Counted from the stretch's first letter, positions 1 through 6,945 are shown. The stretch: 12,276 bases of DNA from an uncultured Deferribacteraceae bacterium (GCA_947313855.1 CAMZNS010000033.1:1-12276); one strand, 5' to 3'. Program-made: numbers and translations. The notes: generated by a model from the letters alone, not told the origin.

Positions 1-1896
1 CTCGGATTTGCCGACGAACTTGAACGGCTACTCGAATTCGCCTCACGCAACGAAGGCACTTTTGCCAACAAAAATGTTGTGGACGCACTGAACAACGCCA
101 CTACCACTACCACTCCCGCCAACGCCACCGACACTCCCGCCAACGCCACCGACACTCCCGCCAACGCCACCGACACTCCCGCCAACGCCACCGACACTCC
201 CGCCACCGACACTCCCGCCACCGACACTCCCGCCACCGCCAGCAACTCTCTAGACAGGAAAGACTCCGTCCGCGTTTCCATCCTCAACCTTGAGGAGGCG
301 TCCGATCTTATTGGCGAGCTTGTTATCGCCCGTAACCGCCTCAACCTCCTCCATGGCAAGATTAATGAGAAGATTGGTAGTGCCTACTTGCAGGAGGAGG
401 TGTCCACGGTTGTTGCGGAGGTGTCCTCCCTCACCACCGAGCTACAGCTCTCCACGACCAAAATGCGTCTTGTTCCCGTTGGCACTATCTTCCGACGCTT
501 CCCCCGCCTTGTTCGCGACCTTTCACGCAATCTCAACAAACCGATCAACCTAGAGATAAGTGGTGAAACAACCGGAATCGACCGTAGCATCATCGAATAC
601 CTCACCGATCCCCTCATCCATATTATTCGCAACGCTTGCGACCATGGTATCGAGCCCCCCGCCGAGCGTCTTGCCTTGGGTAAGCCAGCAGAGGGGACCG
701 TTTCCATCGATGCCAGCTACGACAAAGTCTTTGCAAACATTACCATTAAGGATGACGGCAGAGGTCTTCTCCGCGACACGATTATTGCTAAAGGTATCGC
801 TAACGGCTTGATTGAGAGTGGCGAGTTCATGTCTGATAAGGAGGTTTTCAGCCTGATTTTTGAGCCGGGCTTCTCCACAGCCAAAGATGTTACTAATGTT
901 TCTGGTCGTGGCGTTGGCATGGACATTGTCCGCAGCAGTATCTACGCCCTTAGCGGTAGCATCTCCATCCATAGCACCCCCAATGAGGGCACAACCTTTG
1001 ACATACGGTTGCCCCTAACCCTTGCCATTATTGACGCCATTATTGTTGACGTTGGCGGCGATCCTTTCGCCCTCCCCCTTCACGCCATTACCGAAGTTGC
1101 TAACATTTCGTTTAATGACATCACCATGTTTGATGGTTCCTGCTTCTACCGTCTTCGCGAGCAGACCATCCCTATTTTGATACTGAAGACCTTGTACGAT
1201 ATCGACTCCTACCAACACAGCAACAACTACTCCCTTATTATTCTAAATATCGGTCACAAAAATATCGGTGTTCTTGTGGACAAAGTTATGACTCAGGAAG
1301 AGATTGTTGTCAAGCCCATCAACCACTACTTCGGTATGAGCAAAATTACCGGTTTCTCTGGTGCCACTATTCTCGGCAACGGTCAGGTGTGTCTCATTAT
1401 CGACATAGAATCTGTTGTCCTTGCCCTAGAAGACAAAGACAAACGCTCCATGTTCTCCGGTCTTGAAAAGCGTAACTGTCGCACTAAAGAGGGGCTCACC
1501 GGCAGTCTTCAATCCCACAACACTCACATCGCCATCGTTGAAGACTCCTCCTCCGATAGGCGAAACATCAAATCTCTTCTGGAGAATGAAGACGGCCTCT
1601 CATGCTCACTGTTCTCCGACCCAATCTCAACTCTGAAAAGCCCCGAACACTTCGACCTCTACGTAATCGATATTGTTATGGAGCACGGCAGTGGCGAAAT
1701 GTTGGCATTTAAATTGCTTAAACAGGGTAACAACAAGCCCATAATATTTATCTCATCCAAAGTGGATGCCCTCAATACCGCTCTGCTCCCTGAGGGACTC
1801 AAATATACATTTATGCGTAAACCCCTTCGACAAAATGAATTCATCGCCACTATTTACAAAATGACCGAGCAGAACGCAACAACCACACAAACATAA
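1..1896 (+). CDS. cheA: Chemotaxis histidine kinase CheA with C-terminal receiver domain, 5' end missing
   Basis: The frame is open from base 1, so the gene starts upstream; 631 residues are visible. Numbering from base 1, residues 1-35 resemble the end of an HPt (P1) domain, whose phospho-His would lie upstream. Residues 41-80 are a Thr/Pro/Ala repeat linker and no P2 domain is seen. P3 dimerisation follows (about 87-150). The P4 ATPase has an N box with N211, D214 and H215, a G1 box D252-G-R-G255 and a G2 box G302-R-G-V-G306. A CheW-like P5 covers about 336-475. A receiver domain (about 508-625) has acidic pair E514/D515, phospho-acceptor D557, S585 and K607. CheA autophosphorylates in response to chemoreceptors and passes phosphate to response regulators; the fused receiver could act as a phosphate sink or modulator (inference). 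The next gene starts 13 bp after the stop. Confidence 0.92.
   Translation, partial: LGFADELERLLEFASRNEGTFANKNVVDALNNATTTTTPANATDTPANATDTPANATDTPANATDTPATDTPATDTPATASNSLDRKDSVRVSILNLEEASDLIGELVIARNRLNLLHGKINEKIGSAYLQEEVSTVVAEVSSLTTELQLSTTKMRLVPVGTIFRRFPRLVRDLSRNLNKPINLEISGETTGIDRSIIEYLTDPLIHIIRNACDHGIEPPAERLALGKPAEGTVSIDASYDKVFANITIKDDGRGLLRDTIIAKGIANGLIESGEFMSDKEVFSLIFEPGFSTAKDVTNVSGRGVGMDIVRSSIYALSGSISIHSTPNEGTTFDIRLPLTLAIIDAIIVDVGGDPFALPLHAITEVANISFNDITMFDGSCFYRLREQTIPILILKTLYDIDSYQHSNNYSLIILNIGHKNIGVLVDKVMTQEEIVVKPINHYFGMSKITGFSGATILGNGQVCLIIDIESVVLALEDKDKRSMFSGLEKRNCRTKEGLTGSLQSHNTHIAIVEDSSSDRRNIKSLLENEDGLSCSLFSDPISTLKSPEHFDLYVIDIVMEHGSGEMLAFKLLKQGNNKPIIFISSKVDALNTALLPEGLKYTFMRKPLRQNEFIATIYKMTEQNATTTQT
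121..240 (+). repeat. 21-bp and 15-bp tandem repeats in the CheA linker
   Basis: Four perfect 21-bp units at 121, 142, 163 and 184 encode NATDTPA. Two 15-bp units (205-234) lacking the first six bases encode TDTPA, and a 6-bp remnant follows. Every unit is a multiple of three, so copy-number change would alter linker length without breaking frame. The tract sits where the P2 domain usually lies. Confidence 0.95.
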
Positions 1897-1909
1897 ACAG
1901 GACAACAAC

Positions 1910-2305
1910 ATGGGCTCACAACAACACTCAGCACAAACAACCACACAAATACCATCACAAACTGACACGCCTGCCCTAACATACATCGCCCTCGCACTAC
2001 TCGTCGCCGTAACCCTCTTTGCCACCACAACATCCGCCCGCGGCGATATCTATGTTTACGAAGTGAACACTGTTGAAAAAAGATACATTACCGTTTCGCA
2101 ACTCCTACCAGACGCATACCTTTACTACAACGGTGGCGACGACATTATCGCAGAGTTAAAAGTGCTAAAAACATACCCAAACGGCAACGGCAATTACCAA
2201 AAAGCCATGTCCGACTACAACATTCAAGGTAACAATTATGGTCCACTACCCCCGCAAGATGCTCAGCATAATCTTAGCTTCCGCCCTTATATTTGGTGGC
2301 GTTAA
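1910..2305 (+). CDS. Small membrane-anchored protein of unknown function
   Basis: I do not recognise this 131-residue protein. A polar Gln/Thr-rich N-terminus of about 22 residues precedes one hydrophobic stretch (about 24-46, rich in Ala, Leu and Val). This could be an uncleaved anchor, or a signal sequence ending near TTSARG. The remaining roughly 85 residues would be periplasmic and contain many Tyr, Asn and Gly. AGGA at 1899-1902 lies 7 nt before the ATG, which supports the start. It is 13 bp after cheA and its last 68 bp overlap the OmpA-like gene in another frame, so its final 22 residues are encoded by sequence that also codes for the next protein's signal peptide. Codon use matches the A/C-rich genes downstream. 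A frameshift joining the two frames is possible but unlikely, since each has its own ribosome site and hydrophobic leader. Confidence 0.55.
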   Translation: MGSQQHSAQTTTQIPSQTDTPALTYIALALLVAVTLFATTTSARGDIYVYEVNTVEKRYITVSQLLPDAYLYYNGGDDIIAELKVLKTYPNGNGNYQKAMSDYNIQGNNYGPLPPQDAQHNLSFRPYIWWR

Positions 2306-3029
2306 TACCGCCTCAGGCGTTGCCATCCCATTCAAACAGTACAAGCTAACCGTATCCCACACGGCAACAAACTACAAAACCACGCTCCACCTCTTCGCCT
2401 CAACACCCTCCAGTGCCAGCAGTATGGCAACACTGAACGGATGGCAAGTTATCGCCCTCGAAGAGATACCCGTTGTCGGAAACCTTGAAGATACCACAGA
2501 TATCCTCCAATTCAGCATAATCAGCCCTGAACCCGTGTATGACAACTACTCCACCATCATGCCTGCTGTCGAAAACCTACCCAACAACCGCAACACCAAC
2601 ACTAGCCCTAGCCTCGCCGACACAAAACCAACAAACAACTTAAACAACTTAAACAACTTAAACAACATACCAACCATGACCCTTGTTGCCGAAATACACT
2701 TCATGCCCAACTCCATCGATTACGAAAACACTTCCGAGCTAAACATACTCCCCCTCCTCATCAAAGATAACGTACAATACTTTGTTGCCGGGTATGGCGA
2801 AGTCGGCTTTATCGAAGGGGCACCCGATTCTCAAACACACCTAGACCCCAGTATGGTCGATACACTGTCACTGCAACGTGCCAACAAGGTGTCCGCCTAC
2901 CTGAAGTCCAAAGGTGCCAAAGACAACCAGATTACCGTCGTAGGATTTGGCAGTGCCCTACCCGCATACACCAATACTTACTACAAACCGAAAGGCAACC
3001 GACGTGTGGAGGTGTACACCTATGAGTAG
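2238..3029 (+). CDS. OmpA-like peptidoglycan-binding protein
   Basis: The protein has 263 residues. Charged MVHYPRK is followed by a hydrophobic signal segment (about 8-28), so it is exported. The middle is a polar, low-complexity region with an Asn/Leu repeat (133-143). Residues about 150-263 match an OmpA C-terminal domain: beta-strand IHFMPNS, then LSLQRANKV with the conserved Arg214, then VVGFG and the terminal NRRVEV (254-259). The family ties the envelope to peptidoglycan through diaminopimelate. The usual G-H-T-D motif reads G-Y-G-E here, so one ligand position may be altered. Start: AAGGT at 2226-2230 is 7 nt before ATG 2238; an in-frame ATG at 2259 would lose the charged n-region. 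The stop overlaps the start of the next gene, suggesting translational coupling. With no beta-barrel it is probably periplasmic or a stator/envelope anchor rather than a porin. Confidence 0.83.
   Translation: MVHYPRKMLSIILASALIFGGVNTASGVAIPFKQYKLTVSHTATNYKTTLHLFASTPSSASSMATLNGWQVIALEEIPVVGNLEDTTDILQFSIISPEPVYDNYSTIMPAVENLPNNRNTNTSPSLADTKPTNNLNNLNNLNNIPTMTLVAEIHFMPNSIDYENTSELNILPLLIKDNVQYFVAGYGEVGFIEGAPDSQTHLDPSMVDTLSLQRANKVSAYLKSKGAKDNQITVVGFGSALPAYTNTYYKPKGNRRVEVYTYE
2634..2666 (+). repeat. 9-bp tandem repeat (Asn-Leu-Asn) in the OmpA-like gene
   Basis: The unit AACAACTTA occurs three times, plus a partial AACAAC, encoding NNLNNLNNLNN. It lies in the linker between the signal-proximal domain and the OmpA domain and is in frame. 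Confidence 0.9.
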
Positions 3030-4011
3030 CCACGAAACCAACCAAACACCCGAAAAAATAACATACGAACGACTGCTTGTTATCGCACTAACACCTTTCT
3101 ACCGCATTGCCAGCGAAATACTCTCCTACTTCGGCTACACACAACACTACAACATCTCCGAAATTACAGGAAAAAGACGCGTCGAAATATGGGCAAATGC
3201 CCGCAACCCCGATGCCAAAGCACTCGTATGGGTCGAACTCGTAAACGACGAAGGGGAATACCCACCATCACTCGCATCAGAAATACTACGAACAATGAAC
3301 GACGAAGGGGTCGAACACCTATTCCTCTTCACAAACAACTACATCTCCGCCTCTCTCAAAGAGATACTCGCTTCACCCACTGCCAACATCTTCTCCGTTG
3401 ACGAAATCACCGAACACCTCATGAACTCAGGTGTAAAAGAATCGGGTGCATCGCGACGACGCAAAGGCACGAACGTTCCCGCAGGGAAAGTACTCATCGC
3501 AAACTTCCTAAAACGTACCGACTACAAACGACAAATGATCAAAGTTCGCACAAGCTCCATACCCGAACTCGTACACGCATACACAAGCCATGTTAGCAAC
3601 ATACTCGAAACACTAGACGAAATACCCGACATGGAAGCTATACCCTCTGCCGTCAAAGATTGGGCGAAAAAACAGCAGTTCAACATGCTACCCGAACTCA
3701 TCAAAATACCAAGCTACCACTTTGTACCAAAATTTAACTACGTACAACAACAACTATTCGTACTCGTGCACTCAACAATAATCTACATGGGCAACGTTGT
3801 AGAATACGAAAGCCTCGAAGACGCTTACACAAACAGACGAATCATCGAAGAAGCCATCGCCGTACTACTCAAAGTGGACGACGAAGTGTTGCGATACAAG
3901 TTTGACATCATGCGTTACTCCGAACGGGTCGCTTACCGACTAAGTGTGGTGTCCATCATTGTCATACTCGCCTCACTAATAGTCTTTGTAGCACTGAAAA
4001 TCGCAACCTAA
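3022..4011 (+). CDS. C-terminally membrane-anchored protein with possible degenerate nuclease-like fold
   Basis: The protein has 329 residues. Start 3022 is chosen because GGAGG at 3008-3012 lies 9 nt upstream and the ATG overlaps the previous stop (ATGAGTAG). No signal peptide is visible. Residues about 15-140 have the pattern of an Mrr-like restriction-endonuclease fold: a helical start, strand VEIWA, D64, strand ALVWVE (E72), helix SLASEILRTMNDEG, strand HLFLFT, then a helix. The catalytic Lys expected two residues after E72 is V74, so it is probably not an active nuclease; the fold assignment is inference. The middle is helical and unrecognised. The last 21 residues are a hydrophobic segment (VVSIIVILASLIVFVALKI), giving a tail anchor with the bulk in the cytoplasm. 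Codon use is strongly A/C-biased. Its place between envelope-protein and SwrB-like genes suggests a membrane scaffold role, not DNA defence. Confidence 0.7.
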   Translation: MSSHETNQTPEKITYERLLVIALTPFYRIASEILSYFGYTQHYNISEITGKRRVEIWANARNPDAKALVWVELVNDEGEYPPSLASEILRTMNDEGVEHLFLFTNNYISASLKEILASPTANIFSVDEITEHLMNSGVKESGASRRRKGTNVPAGKVLIANFLKRTDYKRQMIKVRTSSIPELVHAYTSHVSNILETLDEIPDMEAIPSAVKDWAKKQQFNMLPELIKIPSYHFVPKFNYVQQQLFVLVHSTIIYMGNVVEYESLEDAYTNRRIIEEAIAVLLKVDDEVLRYKFDIMRYSERVAYRLSVVSIIVILASLIVFVALKIAT

Positions 4012-4074
4012 TACTAACACACACCACAAATACACCACTACCACACAAAAACCATACTGCCGAAAGGGGGAAAC

Positions 4075-5133
4075 ATGGACAACATACGTGCAAAACTCAT
4101 ACTGGGAAACAGGTTCCCACGACAAGTAATGTACGTCATGGCAACCATCAACAACACTCGCACAGGCACACACACAGGCACACACACAGGCACACGCAAC
4201 ACGGATAGTCAGGGAACCATCCGACTACCGCGATCCGTGCAACCATCAACTCTATTCGTCAACAACAACAATGGCGACAATCCGGTGGAAGGATTGCTCA
4301 TATTCTTCCACAACGGCAAACAGGCACAACTTGGTATCACGTTGCAGTACGACTACCATGGCAACACGCAAAATGTTGAGGAACGCACCATAGCGTTCCA
4401 CTCCACAACCCCAAACACCCACGGGGTGAACACCCACGGGGTGAACACCCACAAGGTGAACACCCACGGGGTGAACACCACCCACATTTGCAACTACACA
4501 CATAAAATATTCTACAAACCCATTGCAATTGCAACCCATGAAGACAATAACGACGGCGAACGCGGTCGCATCGTTGCCCACGTGCACGAATTTAACCAAC
4601 ACGCACTCCAACAGGCAAGATCATCCTACACCCCACCCCTCTCCATGGCAGACGCTCCAGCATACGTTAACATACTTCTGCAGGCTATTCAGTCCATCAA
4701 CACCCGCCTAGAGGCTATTGAAGACGCCCTCCTCGCAAACCAACACAATCACAACAGCAACCAAGACAACCTCCCCCACGCTCGAGGGCTCACACTATCC
4801 CTGCAACATATCTCCATGAGCGTTGATGCTGACGCACACCCTGACGCACACCCTGACACACACCCTGACGCACACCCTGACGCACACCCTACCCAAGGTC
4901 GATCCCTGCTACTCACACTACCCATCAAGAGTGGCAATATTTCTATGACTTTTCAGTTACCCTGTGATATAGTGGGGGCAACAACAAGCACGGATGGCAC
5001 AACTTGGCTACAGTGCTCTTTCTGGGAGATGGACGCAGAGGTACGTGAGGAAGTTGCAAAATACATCTTCTACCACGACCGTGCAGCAATGAAATTGCTC
5101 ACCGAACAACAAACCATCTCCTCAACAGACTAA
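4075..5133 (+). CDS. Repeat-bearing protein of unknown function, weakly PilZ-like C-terminus
   Basis: I do not confidently recognise this 352-residue protein. No signal peptide or membrane segment is visible, so it is probably cytoplasmic. Residues 1-100 look beta-rich (AKLILGN, GLLIFF, QLGITLQY). Three low-complexity inserts interrupt it: THTG (30-41), NTHGV (114-135) and DAHP (253-272). A helix at about 193-215 (YVNILLQAIQSINTRLEAIEDAL) could dimerise. The final 75 residues have beta-strands, then CSFWEMDAEVREEVAKYIF, which resembles the end of PilZ c-di-GMP domains. The PilZ ligand motifs RxxxR and D/NxSxxG are not evident, so binding is doubtful. AAGGGGG (4064-4070) lies 4 nt before the ATG. 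It sits 63 bp after the anchored-protein gene and 23 bp before the SwrB-like gene, consistent with one operon. Confidence 0.7.
   Translation: MDNIRAKLILGNRFPRQVMYVMATINNTRTGTHTGTHTGTRNTDSQGTIRLPRSVQPSTLFVNNNNGDNPVEGLLIFFHNGKQAQLGITLQYDYHGNTQNVEERTIAFHSTTPNTHGVNTHGVNTHKVNTHGVNTTHICNYTHKIFYKPIAIATHEDNNDGERGRIVAHVHEFNQHALQQARSSYTPPLSMADAPAYVNILLQAIQSINTRLEAIEDALLANQHNHNSNQDNLPHARGLTLSLQHISMSVDADAHPDAHPDTHPDAHPDAHPTQGRSLLLTLPIKSGNISMTFQLPCDIVGATTSTDGTTWLQCSFWEMDAEVREEVAKYIFYHDRAAMKLLTEQQTISSTD
4162..4197 (+). repeat. 12-bp tandem repeat (Thr-Gly-Thr-His)
   Basis: Three units of ACAGGCACACAC, the last with one change, encode TGTH near the N-terminus of the 4075-5133 protein. The tract is in frame. 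Confidence 0.88.
4414..4479 (+). repeat. 15-bp tandem repeat (Asn-Thr-His-Gly-Val)
   Basis: Four units of AACACCCACGGGGTG at 4414, 4429, 4444 and 4459, plus a partial copy. The third has AA for GG, changing Gly to Lys. The tract is in frame and His-rich. Confidence 0.92.
4831..4890 (+). repeat. 12-bp tandem repeat (Asp-Ala-His-Pro)
   Basis: Five units of GACGCACACCCT; the third has ACA for GCA, giving DTHP. The tract encodes an Asp/His-rich stretch at residues 253-272 and precedes the C-terminal beta domain. Confidence 0.93.
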
Positions 5134-5156
5134 ACACCATGGAGGCTCTACCAACC

Positions 5157-6245
5157 ATGAATATTTACACAGTAATGATGATTCTGTATATTGTTATTCT
5201 ACTACTACTCTTTATTGTCGGATTCATACTGATACGCATGCAACGCCTCAGTCGCAAAGTTGTAGGGATGGAGATATCACCAGCCGAAGTCGCACACTTT
5301 ATGGAAGAGATGCGTTCCATCGTCCTCGATTCCGAAAAAATAGCCGCCTCACTCGAAGGGAGCATTCGCGAAAAAGAGATGCTACTCGAAGACACCACCG
5401 AACTCGTTGACGCAAAAATACACAAACTCGAACTGCTCATGACACACATGGAAGACCGTATCAAAGCCACAGAACCCATGGTAGGCGGAAACGACAGATA
5501 CAACAAACTCCCCAATACGCAGAAACATACCGAAACCGTCTTCGAAATGGAACAAAAACTCGAAGCACAAGCACAACCACAACCACAACCACAACCACAA
5601 CCACAACAGATGGACGACCCCGTACCATGGCTCAAACCCGCATCGCCATACTCCAACAACGAAATAGGCGAAACACTCAACATTATGACCGATAACTCAC
5701 AACAACCACAACACTCACAACACTCACAACACTCACAACAACCACAACAACCTCAGCCACGCATAACAAGCCCACGACCACAAAACTCATACCGCGATGT
5801 GATGGTGCACCGCGGGTTCCCAAACGAAGATAATATCGAAAAATCAACCCTAAACTCTAACACAAACACTAACCTAAACAGAAACAAATACAACTCAACC
5901 AACAACACGAAAGACATACTCTACCGCGACGAACACAGCTCCGAAAGCGACCTCAGCTGGGTCATAGATCAAGATGAATACCTGCCCACAACCACAATCA
6001 AACAAGGAACAAAAACACCCTCGAACGAACACAGTGGCGAACACAGTGGCGGACACAGTGGCGGACACAGCGGCGAACACAGTGGCGGACACAATATTAG
6101 CGACAAACACAACGCCCAACTGCAAGAACTATCCATGAGAGACAAAGTCATCAAACTGCACAACGATGGACTCAGCAACATCGATATCGCACGCGAACTC
6201 GGAATATCCACCACAGAGGTGAAACTCGTCCTCAACATGAGGTAA
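5157..6245 (+). CDS. SwrB-like membrane/coiled-coil protein with C-terminal helix-turn-helix
   Basis: The protein has 362 residues. An N-terminal transmembrane segment (about 6-27) is followed by basic RMQRLSRK, placing the rest in the cytoplasm. Residues about 43-105 are a charged helical, probably coiled-coil, region. A long disordered Gln/Asn/Ser-rich middle carries three repeat tracts. Residues 327-362 form a helix-turn-helix with pattern KVIKLHNDGLSNIDIARELG, then ISTTEVKLVL. Bacillus SwrB and DUF6115-type proteins share this architecture and act in flagellar assembly control; this assignment rests on architecture and the terminal motif, not an alignment. The HTH probably mediates protein contacts or membrane-tethered regulation. 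Start: GGAGG at 5141-5145 is 11 nt before ATG 5157, while ATG 5139 lacks a site and adds six residues. It is the last gene of the run; the 39-bp array follows at once. Confidence 0.72.
   Translation: MNIYTVMMILYIVILLLLFIVGFILIRMQRLSRKVVGMEISPAEVAHFMEEMRSIVLDSEKIAASLEGSIREKEMLLEDTTELVDAKIHKLELLMTHMEDRIKATEPMVGGNDRYNKLPNTQKHTETVFEMEQKLEAQAQPQPQPQPQPQQMDDPVPWLKPASPYSNNEIGETLNIMTDNSQQPQHSQHSQHSQQPQQPQPRITSPRPQNSYRDVMVHRGFPNEDNIEKSTLNSNTNTNLNRNKYNSTNNTKDILYRDEHSSESDLSWVIDQDEYLPTTTIKQGTKTPSNEHSGEHSGGHSGGHSGEHSGGHNISDKHNAQLQELSMRDKVIKLHNDGLSNIDIARELGISTTEVKLVLNMR
5565..5606 (+). repeat. 6-bp tandem repeat (Gln-Pro) in the SwrB-like gene
   Basis: A CAACCA-type hexamer is repeated about five times after two GCACAA units, encoding AQAQ followed by five PQ pairs (residues 137-150). 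It is in frame, with a very short unit prone to slippage. Confidence 0.9.
5712..5738 (+). repeat. 9-bp tandem repeat (His-Ser-Gln)
   Basis: Three perfect CACTCACAA units encode HSQ at residues 186-194. They are flanked by further CAA/CCA codons that make a Gln-rich block at about 5695-5756. Confidence 0.88.
6027..6092 (+). repeat. 12-bp tandem repeat (Glu/Gly-His-Ser-Gly)
   Basis: Five 12-bp units of the form GAACACAGTGGC or GGACACAGTGGC, plus a partial copy, encode EHSG/GHSG at residues 291-312, just before the helix-turn-helix. Confidence 0.92.
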
Positions 6246-6247
6246 GC

Positions 6248-6480
6248 TATTCGCATGTGCGAAAGATGCTCATCTGTGACGAAAACGGCTCGAATGTGCG
6301 AAAGATGCTCATCTGTGACGAAAACGGCTCGAATGTGCGAAAGATGCTCATACGTGACGAGAACGGCTCGCATGTGCGAAAGATGCTCATCTGTGACGAA
6401 AACGGCTCGAATGTGCGAAAAATGCTCATACGTGACGAAAACGGCTCGCATGTGCGAAAAATGCTCATCTGTGACGGAAA
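6248..6480. repeat. 39-bp intergenic tandem array, about six copies
   Basis: Copies begin at 6255, 6294, 6333, 6372, 6411 and 6450 (last incomplete, about 31 bp). Each contains ATGTGCGAAA, the palindrome GATGCTCATC (GATGCTCATA or AATGCTCATC in some copies) and GTGACGAAAACGGCTCG. Copies fall into two linked types: CATCTG with a following CGAATG (copies 1, 2, 4) and CATACG with a following CGCATG (3, 5), giving order A-A-B-A-B. Junctions form TCGCATGTGCGA, with 5-bp inverted arms. The array starts three bases after the SwrB-like stop and ends 45 bp from the 3' end of the oppositely oriented tRNA, so it lies between converging transcripts. There are no spacers, so it is not CRISPR. Several frames are open only because 39 is a multiple of three. 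Confidence 0.95.
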
Positions 6481-6524
6481 ATGGAAGGTTGGTGAAAAAG
6501 AAAGGTGGAAAGTAAAGAAAGGTA

Positions 6525-6597
6525 TGGAGCTGGACGGGTTCGAACCGACGACCCTCGCCTTGCAAAGGCGATGCTCTCCCAGCTGAGCTACAGCCCC
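6525..6597 (-). tRNA. tRNA-Ala (anticodon UGC)
   Basis: On the minus strand the 73-nt sequence folds as a cloverleaf. The acceptor GGGGCTG pairs with CAGCTCC and includes the G3:U70 wobble that identifies alanine tRNAs. The D arm is GCTC/GAGC; the anticodon stem TCGCC/GGCGA encloses TTTGCAA with anticodon TGC (plus-strand bases 6562-6564). The T loop is TTCGAAC. The CCA end is not encoded; the next bases are TAC. The T stem GTCGG/CCGTC has a U50-U64 mismatch. Confidence 0.97.
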
Positions 6598-6642
6598 ATA
6601 TTAATGGAATTTCGCAGGAACCAAACTCCTGCTGCGTTGATA

Positions 6643-6671
6643 ATACTAGCAAAGTTTAATCACAATTGCAA
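6643..6671 (-). promoter_or_regulatory. Candidate promoter for tRNA-Ala
   Basis: On the minus strand, TTGCAA (6666-6671) and TAGTAT (6643-6648) are separated by 17 bp, each matching four of six consensus bases. Transcription would start near 6636, about 39 nt before the tRNA. The leader contains a stem GCAGGA/TCCTGC with a 7-nt loop (6614-6632). Confidence 0.5.
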
Positions 6672-6872
6672 GCAAAATCTTGACTTTATACCAATATTTT
6701 TGCACTAACACTCGGAAACCCTTCACACACAACAAAATACATAACACAACTAATGCAAAAACTAGCAAACATATTCGCACAACTTCGCTTACCACTTAAA
6801 CTACCTAACGATTTTTGTGCAACACCATCAACCCCTAAGATCTCACAAACTCCAACAAAGAAACCATGGCAG

Positions 6873-6912
6873 ACACTTTTCAAGCTTTGGAAACACTTTT
6901 CAAACTTTGAAA
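6873..6912. promoter_or_regulatory. Two 20-bp direct repeats with palindromes, candidate operator
   Basis: Repeats at 6873-6892 and 6893-6912 share ACACTTTTCAA and CTTTG. The second contains a perfect inverted repeat, TTTCAAA-c-TTTGAAA (6898-6912); the first has a degenerate form, TTTCAAGCTTTGGAA (6878-6892). Centres are 20 bp apart, about two helical turns, and the block ends 4 bp before the -35 box of the nrd promoter. That position suits a dimeric regulator. It does not resemble the known NrdR box. Confidence 0.45.
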
Positions 6913-6916
6913 GAGC

Positions 6917-6945
6917 TTTACAAACAAAGCTTAAATATGTATAGT
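6917..6945 (+). promoter_or_regulatory. Candidate sigma-70-type promoter for the nrd operon
   Basis: TTTACA (6917-6922) and TATAGT (6940-6945) each match five of six consensus bases, with 17-bp spacing. Transcription would begin near 6952, giving an untranslated leader of about 185 nt before nrdH. Confidence 0.6.

Noticed and set aside
1910-3029. One frameshifted gene spanning both frames
   Set aside because: Each frame has its own ribosome site and hydrophobic leader, and the OmpA-like protein is complete by itself.
6248-6480. CRISPR array
   Set aside because: The repeats are contiguous with no unique spacers and no cas genes lie in the window.
6257-6586. Repeat protein encoded by the 39-bp array on the + strand
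   Set aside because: The frame runs through the tRNA, has no ribosome site, and several other frames are equally open because the unit is 13 codons.
5969-6652. 227-codon minus-strand frame across the array and tRNA
   Set aside because: It overlaps the SwrB-like gene and a tRNA; its openness comes from the repeats.
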